This document shows, in pieces, positions 37,504 to 48,748 of a stretch of 64,000 bases of DNA (within the stretch, counting starts at the first letter, position 1; the number at the start of each line of letters is the position of its first letter). Below the pieces are notes generated by a model. That model did no database searches, was not told where the DNA came from, and saw nothing but the letters and a program-made list of their open reading frames with translations. The translations under genes and the position numbers were made by a program. Source of the DNA: Montifringilla adamsi (Eukaryota > Chordata > Aves > Passeriformes > Passeridae). The stretch lies in NCBI GenBank assembly GCA_017590115.1, contig JAGGNK010008337.1, positions 6,873,609 to 6,937,608 on the forward strand. The letters are read 5' to 3'.

Positions 37504-39470
37504 ATTTTTTTTTTGTACAGTAGTATGAGTGCTTGCCAAAACCACTTCTACAGATCAATACACACACAGCTATAAATCCTAAGCATTTAGACCAAATTAG
37601 TAGTGTGTTTCTTTATAATATTAATCCTTTTTTTCGACCTGTGAAGTGAAACATTTTAATTGAGACTTTTTGCTTTTCCATGTTTCATTTTCAAAAAGGG
37701 GAGTCAATGTTTATTAGTCCATAGATCTAGATGGCTAATTGGGGAAGGAAAGATGGGGGGATTGGTTGGGGGTTGAGGGGAGGTGTGTTTATTTGTTGGA
37801 GGGGGGGATTGTTCTGGTTTTTGTTGCTTTTCTTGTTTGGGGAAAGGGTGATTTTTGTTTCTCCCTCTCTCTCTTTTTTTTTTTTTTTTTTCATATTGGA
37901 GAGATTTGGGAAAATATAAAAGGTCTTTTTTTTTTCAGAAAAATGTGATGTGGGCTGACAAACTAGCGCCTGAACTATGGCAGTGTTACCTTAAAGGCAG
38001 GTTTATTGAAAGAAAAAAACAACACATGAACGTTTTTAGGGCATATTCAGTAAGTACAGAGGAACTCCAAGGGGTCATCCAGGAGAAGCCAATGGATAAT
38101 CACACTCGTGCTGAGGCTCAGTAGTTAAGCTTGTGGAACTTGAGTGGCCTCAAGCACAACTTGCTCATTTTATTAAGGGTGGAGTAGGAGTGTCAATGTA
38201 CATTTTCATAACTCTGAAAGGAGCCAGAAATTTTTAGGTGTTCCATCCAGCCTCAGGGCAATGCTACTTATTTTGCACTGTATAATCATAGTTACTGCTC
38301 CCCAAGGCAGCAAAGACCAACAGTGTGCAAAGCCTGTGAAGCAGCAAAGCCTGAAGTAATGAAAGAGCCTAATTTTCCTGCTTCTTAAAGGAGATCTCAG
38401 GAATTAATTTTTCAGTCTGTTTTCATTTATAAAGGGTTCTACAGATGAAGCCTGCTTTTTAAATTATTACCCATTTTCTGAAGATTACCTTCCCTAACCT
38501 CTAGCAGGTTTTGAGTGCAGAGCATGTATTTTTAAGTGGATTTTACAGGGACATGTCAACATATGCCTCATGGAAGGAGTGAAAGGTATGCCTTTAAAAC
38601 CATGAACCTCCAAATCGACAGGAGACTTTTTGTAACAGAAATTATTTGCATCATTTCTGCTTGGAAGCATCTGAAACTAAAGGAGTTCTGAGCTACCCTA
38701 AGTCTACATTTTTTTTTTCTGTGTTTTGCCTAATGTTGCGTACATGATGCAGTTAGCAGAATCTAACATCTTGTGAAGGACAGATCAAGCTCCCCAGGAT
38801 GTCATGCTTAAAATCTGGAACAATATTCTTTTTATTGCTGACAAAAGCAGCTAAAGGAAGTGGAAGAATGTAGTTGTTCATGATGCAACAGTTAGCTGAC
38901 CTTCCAGATTTCCATCCCATCACTGAACCAGGATTGTTTTCTTCATTAAGTTCATATAGTGACTTTGTTTAAGTTTTCTTCAGCCGTGCTCATAAAATGA
39001 AATACTAGTTGAATTAGGGTTGTGATAATATGAAATGCCTTTTCTTTTTTCACCCTAATTTCCTTGCCTGTGAACATTTTTCTGATCTCAAATGAAGGTG
39101 ACCTTGCCTGATTTTTCATACCATGAAATGTTTCTTGAAACATCATTATTCAAAAAATTTTTTACGTTATATTCCTTCAGTATTTGCAAGGAATATCTCT
39201 CTCTCTTCTGAGAGAAAGAACCTGGTGAAATATTTGCATTGCAATTTGGAAGTTGATGCCTCTCCTTTATATAGTCTGCTCATGTTGCACTGAAGGCTTA
39301 AGTTTGTATTTCTCTCCAGCACTTCTGTTTTTTCTAACTGCTCGCTGTCGATTGCTTTATTACTTCTGTTCGTTCAGTAGGAGTACACTTGGGGTTTTTT
39401 ACAACTTTCTAGCATTTTTTTCTCATTTTCCAGAATAATTCTGAGAACCCAAAGACCTCTCTACATGTAG
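37504..39470. other. Unique sequence, no gene seen
   Basis: A G-rich stretch at 37735-37815 leads into a CT tract and an 18-T run (37861-37891). Otherwise there is no recognisable gene or element. Confidence 0.6.
37861..37891. repeat. CT tract followed by poly-T (18 T)
   Basis: CTCCCTCTCTCTC followed by 18 T at 37874-37891. Low complexity; frames through it encode phenylalanine runs. Confidence 0.9.
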
Positions 39471-39720
39471 AATCATAGAATTGCTTCAGCTGGAAGCAGC
39501 ATTAAGGATCATCTCATTCTAAACCCCAGCCATGGGCAGGGACACCTTCCAGCAGACCAGGTTGCTCAGAGCCCCATCCAGCCTTGCCTTGAACACTTCC
39601 AAGGGTGGGGCATCCACAGCTTCCCTAAGCAACTTGTTTCCGTGCCTCACCACTCTCTGCATAAAGTGGTTTTTTGTAATATCTGATCTGAACCTACTGT
39701 TTTTCAACTTAAAGCCATTA
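39471..39720 (-). mobile_element. CR1 LINE 3' fragment, about 250 bp
   Basis: Reverse-complemented CR1 3' region on the plus strand: AATCATAGAATTG, GCCATGGGCAGGGACACC, CAGACCAGGTTGCTCAGAGC, CTTGAACACTTCCAAGGG, GCCTCACCACTCT and CTTAAAGCCATTA. The order is intact and divergence is low to moderate. Confidence 0.95.
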
Positions 39721-42700
39721 ACTGAAAAAGAACAGTAACAGAAACATTAAGAGAGAGAAGGCATGTTGCTTTCTATATGACTGTTGCACACAAAGTAGAG
39801 GACTTTCCATTAGTGCTTAACGTTTCCATCAAATTCCATCAGACAATCTGATGTAACCACTGCCAAAGCACTCCTAGTCCTCTTTGGCTTCAGTCAGCAT
39901 TGGCTCACTTCAAAAGATTAAGACTGAGATTTTCAGAAAGATGCTGCTCTGTTGTCAGGTTTTACTTCTGAACTCAAAGGACCAAACACTATCTGTAAGG
40001 ATTGTACCTTAGTGGATTTGTTCTCCTTTTATTCCTGTGACTGAAATCAGAATCTAATTTCACTTTTTTCCTCTCTTCTGTCCATCATAGTAATGTTATG
40101 TTTGATACTCATAGGTCAGAGCTCATCTGTCTACATTAGACATTTTTCACTCAGTCAAAAATATTGCAGCTTTGCAGGCAGGAATAACTGTTTTGCAGAT
40201 AATGTTGGTCTTTTGTAACTGTTGAGTTCTTCAGTACTGACCTAGGGCTGAGTGTCTGCTCCTCATCACCTGCTCAGTGTGTGCCAAATACTGGGAACTA
40301 GGTTGCAACTGAAATTAGAAACAACCTTTGTCAGAAAACTTTTCTTCTTTGAGAAATAGTACTGTTGGAGATGCTTCATCTCCCACATCTACGTTCCCTA
40401 GAAATTTTAGAGTTAAGACTGTCCTGAGTTTACATTTCTTTATGTTTTATTATTAGTAAATGGCTATTCACAGTTGTGAGATGATTTTCCTTTGTGAGTT
40501 CATCAACTTGTATTGTTGCATTTCCATTTTGATAACTGTTGGAGCTAATGTTTTGGTCCCAGGAGGATGTGAACCAGTGAGTAATCCCAAGTCACAGTTT
40601 GAATTATGCATGTAGCTATTGGCTGCCACCTCCCATTTCCCAGTGTACTTCCATATAATGATTCTCCTGATTATACACTTTTTTGATACACAAAAATGTG
40701 ATTTTCTGACTAGATTATAATTAAGCCAGGAAGCAAGTATGTTCAGTTCCTTAAGCTGTTCAGATATGTAATGATTTACTATTTGCACTTGTAAACTATT
40801 TTAAGGTCTTCTAATGGAAAGCTTTTCAAGGACACCAACATTAGGACAACCTGTTAATCTCTTGGCATCCTCCACAGCTCTCAGTGTCATTAATGCCTTC
40901 CAGTTTATTCTCACCATGTGATTGCATGTATCTGTCCTGCATATAGTTTATGGAACAGGACTGAACTAGGTGACTACCTATTTTAGTTAAGATAGCACAA
41001 CTGAGCACCAGCATTAATGAAAGTTCATGTTTAGTTAGTGAATAAAGGATCTCGAATATATAAAAGACAACAAGGTCTATGGCAGCAATAGATTCTTATT
41101 TTCATTCGGTGTAACCAAAGAGATACTTAAACGTTGAGGGTGTCCCTGAGGTTTTAAAATTCCTGTCTATTTTTTGATGAAAGACACAGTGGATTCTTGA
41201 ATGTGTTGTGTCTGCCTTTTAGTAGAAATGCTCTACTGGCACAGCAAGGTGACTGGAGTGGGGCAGGAGTGGCTGGTGTTCCAGCAGCTGTTTCAGAGTT
41301 CACAGTCTTGTGTAAGTGCATGTACAGCTATCTGTATTTATGCTGTTTGGGCATCAATTAAATTGATTTTTGTGGCAATAATACAGAAATTTATGAAGCA
41401 GAACTACGTTCAGGACCCTTTGTCCTCCAGTTCTGTAAGCAGAGTCTCCAGTTCATTGCTTCTGCTGCCTCTGCACCCTGTATCCACTGTAAACAAGGAT
41501 CATGATCACAGTCCTGTCCTGTCAGACATTGTGGATGCACTGAATGACATCCTAAGCCTTCATGTGACAGTGACTGAACAGCTGCATACCAGTAAAAAAC
41601 TTAAGAGCAGCTGAATTTTGATCTAATGACAGAAGTCTCAACCTTGATTTGCAACAACCAGGCTGCTTTCCATAATTTTTCCTGCGGTGTTCCTCCATTT
41701 CCCATCCTGCCTGAAAAAATAAAAAAAAATGAAGCAGGTTTCTGCTATTCTTCAGCTCAAGTTATTTTACCTTTGATCATCATGCAAATTTCTGGCCAAT
41801 TCAGGCAGAGCTTTTCAAACCATGTTCCACCGAGCAAGCAGGGGTTTTCAGTCGCTCTTCAGCACAAAACCTTGCAATCTAGCTCTTTGTTGCTTGTGTT
41901 CAACTTCCAGGCTGTTCTCCCTCTATTAGTGACTCTTCCTGTATAATTATTGGCAACCCTATTTTGGCTCTTTCTAAGGAAACTTGTCCCAGCATCCGGT
42001 ACACCACATCTGTTGCAGATGATGCTGCTGTTGCTGTGTCTTCTGCCTCCATGGTTTGAGATCAGTGCAGAGTCATACATGCACCCTGAAGCTTTTTTTT
42101 TTTGCTTCATTTGTTTTCAACCTTTGAAGATAATAAGCAGCGGTGGGAATATCATTGCTGCACCTTGCAAGATCATCTGGCCGCATCCAAGGTTACTCCC
42201 TTGATGTTCTTGTCTTCACGAATGGTATGGATTAGATCTAGGAAATATGACAGGATTGGCAATTATTTTGCAAATATGTGATTTAAAGTGTATCAAGGTA
42301 TAACTTGGGGCCTTTTTACTGCTTTCTTGTTCCTCGTTTCAAAGTGTACTTATGGAAGAGCTGCCAAGAATAGGGTGAGAGTTTCCTTCTTCCGATCAAA
42401 TGCTCAAACATTAATCTTGTTTGTCACCCTGCCTTGCTCCTTGCAGACTCCTGTTTGTCACTGTATTGTCTCTTTTCACCAGGGAAGCACAGTCAAGGCA
42501 GACTCTTGTCTGTGCCTGGTTGTGTTGATGCAGGGCTACAACACCTGGCCTTGCTGCAGCCCCTAGTGCAGCAATATCCTTTTGTCCCATGATGGGAGAG
42601 TAACACTCTGCCTCTGCCAGCACACAAGTTCTCCAGGTGGGATTAGGGCTTATGAGCTGCAATGTGTATCCAGCTTCTTTTTCTGAGTACAAAAATTTCT

Positions 42701-43090
42701 GCTTTTTCAGTCCGAGTGATGTACATCAGATAAGCTAACACATTTCAGGTTTCTTTCACAACAAGGAGGGTATATTACCTGGGCTTCTGTTAAAAGCCAA
42801 ACACTACAGTGTCTGCAGCAATACTAAACCAGATTGAACTGGGGCTATCTGATACCTCCTAAGTTGTTCATTTGATTTAGAATAATAAAATTATAATTAT
42901 AAAATTATGAAAAATTAAATGCATAGTATAAAATTATAGTTGTGAAGTGTTAGGGTTTTGACTGTTGAGTTTTCAATTCAGTTATAATACTTTATTAGTA
43001 AAATAACTCTATTTAGTCATAAATGAAGGGTTATTTAAAAATTCAGTCTTTATTGTAAAAATAAAAATATTTATTGAATAGTTGCATTTC

Positions 43091-43164
43091 CCATCAGATT
43101 TTGGCTGATTTAATTTACTTTCAAAACTCTTTTTACCTCTCTGCCTTCTCAGTGGTTCAATAAA
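43091..43164 (+). repeat. Diverged repeat, copy 1
   Basis: This segment and 43979-44054 share CATCAGATTTT, the block TTTTTACCTCTCT, CCTTCTCAGT and GTTCA-TAAA in the same order, at roughly 80 percent identity by eye. It could be a fragment of an old dispersed element or an old local duplication. Confidence 0.7.
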
Positions 43165-43978
43165 TTAGACTAGAATGTAGACCTCAGAAGTTCTTATTTC
43201 ATTATTAAAGACTCTATAATTTTTAATAGGTGTGGCCATCCTTTGGTGGTGCTGTCTCAAGCCCCTTTTCCCTCAGTGATCCTTTATTACTTGTTCTGCT
43301 AACAGAGTTCTTTTTGTTCAATTTTGCAAGTTGAAAAGACTTCCATGTGACAATGTGTATGGAAACTCTCCAGGCTGGTTTTGTTAATATCCAGCCCACC
43401 TAGTGGTGTTTGCACTATATAAAGTCCTGTCATGATGCCTATGCTTTGGAGAACTTGCTACTCTGTTGTTTTTCAACATGAAGTGTGTCTTTTGGACTGT
43501 GTTTTAAAATATTTTAAAGATGTTATAGCTAAGAGTGCCTTCTTTTCTCCAGCTATGGAATAGTGTTGTTTTATATTTTATTGGTGTCCTATAGAAGTCC
43601 TGACTTCTATGTCATTCTTGATGAGCTTTTAAAGGCCCTTCCCTGAAATACCCTGGAGATTGATTTGTGTGAGTTTTGAATTCTGCACATATAGCCTGGT
43701 TGATAATCACTGCTGCACAAGTGCTATTCCTATAGATGAGGATTTTTATTAACACTAAGTATTGCAATCACTTTCAGCTGTAAGTGTACATAGGTAATTT
43801 TTTTCTCTATACTTCACTGATATATTGGATTGGTTTGACTTTGTGTAATTATAAACAAATCTTGATAAGTGAGGGTGTGAGTACTGTTGGTGGGAGTACC
43901 TGATAAAAATTTCTGAAATAAACTATTAGATTAGATTTTTGTTTTCAAGATATCTTAAGTGTTTGGTAATTTTGTTTC

Positions 43979-44054
43979 TCATCAGATTTTACCCGAGTTA
44001 AATTTACCTTCCAAACAATTTTTTACCTCTCTACCTTCTCAGTAGTTCAGTAAA
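43979..44054 (+). repeat. Diverged repeat, copy 2
   Basis: Partner of 43091-43164, same orientation, about 890 bp downstream. The flanks do not continue the similarity noticeably. Confidence 0.7.
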
Positions 44055-45917
44055 ACAATTTTACCACTTGTGTTATGAGAGAAATAGCTGCTTATTACTC
44101 TCCAAAACAGAGATAATGCAAGCAATCATCAGTTTTGAAAGAACTGTGATTACTTTTGGCCAAGGCACTAGTGCACATTAATACCTCTGCTCTTAGAAAA
44201 CTGAATGCATATTACATGGGCTTGGCATCTGACATTTTCATTGTGCGTCATCTGGGCTCTTTGAAATCTCTCAAAGTAACTTCTAAGGCTTGTGTGCAAG
44301 CTGTATCAAATCTAAGCTTTGAATTGCCCTGCTCCATATCACTGGACTTCTCTTCCATCCTCAAGTACAAGGAGTGCATGTTTCTCTTAGTTTGCAAATT
44401 GATGCAGAAAGCGTACCTTTTTGATTTAGGCTTTACTAGATATTGAATTTTATGTCAGTGTTATAAGATCCAGTGGTGTTTTATCTGTTGATTAGTTTTA
44501 TAATGTAAAGTGCCTGGTGATGCATTGCATGGAAGATGCTATAAAAGTAGTTTATGGTGTGATAGCAAGGAGAAATGTGAGGAGAGCAGATTCACTTTAT
44601 TAGATGAGCAGGAGTCCCTAAGCAATCATTTGTCAACAGTAGTTAACAATTGGTTTATCTTCAATCACTGAACCCTTAATAAACATGTTTTCAGCTGAAG
44701 TGAAATGGTTATATTGAAAATAAAGTAAAGGGAATTTATAGGTTTGTGTCAGTTTTATCTATTAAGGGATAAAATTTGGATGCGTATCTAGTTTTTCCAC
44801 TAAATATCTTTTCCAATAACCATGTTGATGAAAACAGGAATAATCAAATAGCCTTTTTCAACGTTATGTGAACAAAGTCCTTTTATGTGAAAAAAACAGA
44901 TGAAAATATATGCATTTGTTTAATTCTATTGTGTCTATTATATTTGATGGGAATAAGCACAGTCATTCTATGTAGAGAGGTCCCATTGCCTGCAAACAAA
45001 AATGTTTCTTCAAAGCTATTTTTCAAGTGCAGTCTATCATATTATCTCCTGTTTGGTAGCAGGTAGTTTGTTTTCCAGCCTTATTGGACTATAGCCTTGG
45101 ATAGGAAGAATTTTGACAAAATCAGCATCAAAGGGCAACCTTGGCATTTGGTTCTTCACAAGTATTAGCCAAGGAATTTCTGACAGCCCTGGTGGGTACC
45201 ATGGCCATTCTCATCTTAGTTTTACAAATTGAGAGCTTAAGACTTTGGTTAAAGCTTTCTGAGCATCTGAACTCACGTGGGTTGGTTTTGTTGTTTGGGA
45301 TGGGTTTTTTTGGACAGACTTCAAAAGTGTTATCAGGATTCCTGAATCTTGGAATAAAGTTTGTTGTAAGACCTTTTAATTACTAGCAGTAATTTCACAA
45401 GTGGCTGTGTGTGATGGCACTGCATCAGCTTGGGCTGAAGTTAGGGTTAAGTGTGGAAGAGACACATTCTTCACTTCTGCTGAGCATGATTGAGTTGTAC
45501 CTGAGCTTCAGTGTGGGATTTGGGTGAATTTTGTTTCAGAGGACATTAGTGGCACATAAATGTTACCTGCAGATAAAAGGATTGTCTTGGGCTGGTTTTG
45601 CCTGCTTGTGATTTAGGGACAGTTTTGCTTACCCACTATTTCTGAAGTCAGTGAAATTGAGGGGAAATGGCTTCCAGCAAGTGAAATGTGTGCCTTAACT
45701 GTGCTTTCCAAAATAGAGATGTGTTTTGTGTGCAATTGGATAAGCAGCACCTGTGGCTGTGTCATCTGATCCTTTTATCGAAGATAAGACTGCTAAATAA
45801 TTAGTGTTTGCAAAGTAAGGATTGATATGGACAGCAGCAACCTCCTGTCTTTTCTCGTATGCATATTGAACTCTGAGCATGATTGTGGAAATGTAAATGT
45901 AAGAAGCTATAGAGTAT

Positions 45918-46035
45918 TCATAGAAAGACAGAATGCTTTGGGTTGAGAGGGACCTTGAAGATCATCTCATTCCAACACCCTTGCCACGGGCAGTGATACC
46001 TTCTACTAGACCAGGTTGCTCGAAGTCCTGTGCCA
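45918..46035 (-). mobile_element. CR1 LINE 3' fragment, about 120 bp
   Basis: The plus strand shows the reverse-complemented CR1 end: CAGAATGCTTTGGGTTG, GACCTTGAAGATCATCTC, ATTCCAACACCCTTGCCACG and AGACCAGGTTGCTCGAAG. 5'-truncated. Confidence 0.93.
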
Positions 46036-46676
46036 AACAGTTGTGGATTCCATTGAATACGAGGCATGTGCATGCTTTGGAAACCCCTTATTGATGTTAA
46101 ATCACATACTTGTGAAAATAAAAGTGTAAATTTTTTTCCAACAGTTGCTGTGCCTCTGACTGATGAGTGGTTTTCCGTCAGCTGAGATACAGGATTTCTT
46201 TCCTTGGGTGTATGTTGTAGCTGTTATTACTAATTTACACTCATTAGCAGTGCTTCTTCTAATTAGCTTGATAGTAAGGCATTAAGCCCTACCATTTTTT
46301 CCTTCAAAACTCTAGATATCTTAAGAGGGTGGTAAGTAAAGTAGGGGAAACATCACTTTACACAAGAGCCATTTAAAGATGACTTCTGCAAGGGCTTTTA
46401 ATGACATGGCATAGGATGTGTTTATATTTAGGTATCTAGTTAACAAAAAATAAAAATGTGCCTCTTAATAATTAAAAGGAAAAGTCTTACTGCAAGCTGT
46501 CAATATCTACAAGATAATAGTTGAGAATTTCAAAAATTTTGAGAAAAAATGTAATAATATGGAAAAATAGGAACAATTTTAACAAAGCCCCTCTAAGTAG
46601 GCTCTGGTTAGGTTAAAGAAAGAAAAATAAATTAGTCATTTGGGTATATGTTCCATTATGGAAAAATATAGAAATC

Positions 46677-46724
<48 letters not shown>

Positions 46725-47275
46725 CATTATTAATGTAAAAGTAGGGGAAGTTTCAATTTTTGTTTTTAAGTGATCTTGCTTCAAATTCTAACAATTTTAA
46801 TGCAATATAAACATTTTTTTCCTGTTTCTGGAGGGTGAATGAGTAATACATGGTATTATTAAAACCAAAAAACTATTTTGTGAGTCTTCAAATTGGTCAG
46901 TTATAATTTTCTTAAAATCCCCATCTCTAACAAAATTCAGTGCAAGCCCTCCTGAGTGGCATTGTTATAATAATTGAATATCAGAGTTAATGCAATATTC
47001 AAAAGATTCCCTTCCTTGTTTTCTCTCTTGCCTGTCTGTGCATGAAATCAGCAGTTAATGAATCTTGAGGCAGCACAGTTGTTCTGTTAGCCTCTCAATA
47101 TATATAGGGACTTTCAGTAAAAGAGGAATTTTTAAATCTACAATTTAATGTCTTTTCATTGTCTAAGAGCTGTCTTTTGCTAGAAAATATTATTTCTATG
47201 TATTGAAAGGCTGAGAAATGAAATATGCTAATAAAAGAATATCTGATTCATTATCCAGAGAATAATTTAATGGGG
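46036..47275. other. AT-rich unique sequence up to the gap, no gene seen
   Basis: It contains the TA microsatellite at 46677-46720 and is otherwise featureless AT-rich sequence. Confidence 0.6.
46677..46720. repeat. TA dinucleotide microsatellite
   Basis: Pure (TA)n covers 46690-46720 (31 bp), preceded by interrupted ATATATGTATATG. Likely length-polymorphic. Confidence 0.97.
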
Positions 47276-47578
47276 NNNNNNNNNNNNNNNNNNNNNNNNN
47301 NNNNNNNNNNNNNNNNNNNNNNNNNNNNNNNNNNNNNNNNNNNNNNNNNNNNNNNNNNNNNNNNNNNNNNNNNNNNNNNNNNNNNNNNNNNNNNNNNNNN
47401 NNNNNNNNNNNNNNNNNNNNNNNNNNNNNNNNNNNNNNNNNNNNNNNNNNNNNNNNNNNNNNNNNNNNNNNNNNNNNNNNNNNNNNNNNNNNNNNNNNNN
47501 NNNNNNNNNNNNNNNNNNNNNNNNNNNNNNNNNNNNNNNNNNNNNNNNNNNNNNNNNNNNNNNNNNNNNNNNNNNNNN
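47276..47578. other. Assembly gap (303 N)
   Basis: A run of 303 N. The left flank ends TGGGG and the right flank begins GAGGGGAGAGAGG, so the missing sequence may be G-rich or purine-rich and hard to sequence. The open frames reported across it are meaningless. Confidence 1.
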
Positions 47579-48698
47579 GAGGGGAGAGAGGAATTAGAAA
47601 ATTTATGATTCATATTAAAATGTGGTTTTCAGTTGAATCCATGACATATTTTTCTGGGTTTTTTTACAGTAAAAGATAGATTGTGACTAATATTAAATGG
47701 GTTTTTGAAAGGCAAAAGAAGAGGAAATTTTATAAAGGATTTGGATCCTCAGGGCCAAATCAACAACACAGGCTATAGGATTTCGAAGGGCGTGTATATA
47801 AAGTTTCTAATTATTTCATTTACAGTAGTACCAAAAGCAGCAGCTGCTGCATAGACAACCTTGATAACATAAACTCTCTCCTGAAAGGCTCCATTCCCAA
47901 GAAAGTTAAAAAATAGGGTGAGGGAAGGACAAAACTTGTTCTTTTTGTCCTGATGCATCTGTGACAGTTTAGCAGCCTCAGTGAGGAGGGATGTGGGAGC
48001 TGCAGGGGAGTGTCCTGTGTCCCAGTGCCAGGGCATGTGTTCCACCAGTTTCTCCTGCAGGAAAAGGTAACAAGAACATCACAGAGGAGCTTGAGTTCTC
48101 TGTGGGATTAGCCCAGTGTTCCTTATCTCCCTATCCATTTAATAAGGGAAATAAATAGGCCTTTTATTTTAAAATACTGCTGTCCAAGCTGACTTTAAAT
48201 TTATCATCATCTCATGCATTGAGACAACACCACCCAGTTGTCCTATGTTGGGTCTCTTCTGGCAAATTGATAACATAGGCTTGTTTTAATCTTCACTGTG
48301 TCAGAAAGAACATCTCTAATATTTACAGCTGCTGTTAAATACATCTCCTGATAGAACTTCTGTCCTGTCATTCACAAGATTGATTTGTGCCCTGATTTCT
48401 GTGGCAGCAGGACTCCTGAAACCACCCTAGAGAAGCTGCCAAGCTAAGCTGCACTAGTTCTGTCATCATTTTCATTGCTGAGAAGAAAAGCATTTTTCTT
48501 CAGCATCCTACTGCTTCTCCTTTATTTGACTCCCTTATTTTATCCTTTGCATGTGCTGTTCCTCTCATAACACTTCCTCTGTCACGTCAACAGTCAAGTA
48601 GAGGAATGAAAGTGCAACTTGCTCTCCTTCCCACTCTTCTCCAGTCAGGTTTACTGAAATAGTTGTGCCCCTTAAGCTGTTTGTTGACGTTTGGAGGC
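47579..48698. other. Unique sequence, no gene seen
   Basis: No recognisable gene or repeat. Confidence 0.6.
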
Positions 48699-48748
48699 AG
48701 TGATCTTAGATGTCTTTTCCAACCTTTATGATTCTGTGATTCTGTGAT
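48699..48748 (+). mobile_element. CR1 LINE 3' terminus, plus strand (50 bp)
   Basis: TGATCTTAGATGTCTTTTCC, then CAACCTTTATGATTCTGTGATTCTGTGA with small offsets, is the sense 3' end of CR1 including the tandem ATTCTGTG tail. Only the last 50 bp is present, so it is an extremely 5'-truncated insertion. Confidence 0.9.

Larger units (their letters stand above)
39721..45917. other. Long unique stretch, no gene called
   Basis: No supported gene. From 41200 to 42570 a series of unrelated plus-strand open frames follow one another closely (see findings). A diverged 75-bp segment occurs twice (43091-43164 and 43979-44054). The region 42880-42935 is AT-rich with repeated AAATTAT. Confidence 0.5.

Noticed and set aside
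47225..47613. Open frames of 120-127 codons on both strands
   Set aside because: They run through the 303-N gap and consist almost wholly of unknown residues.
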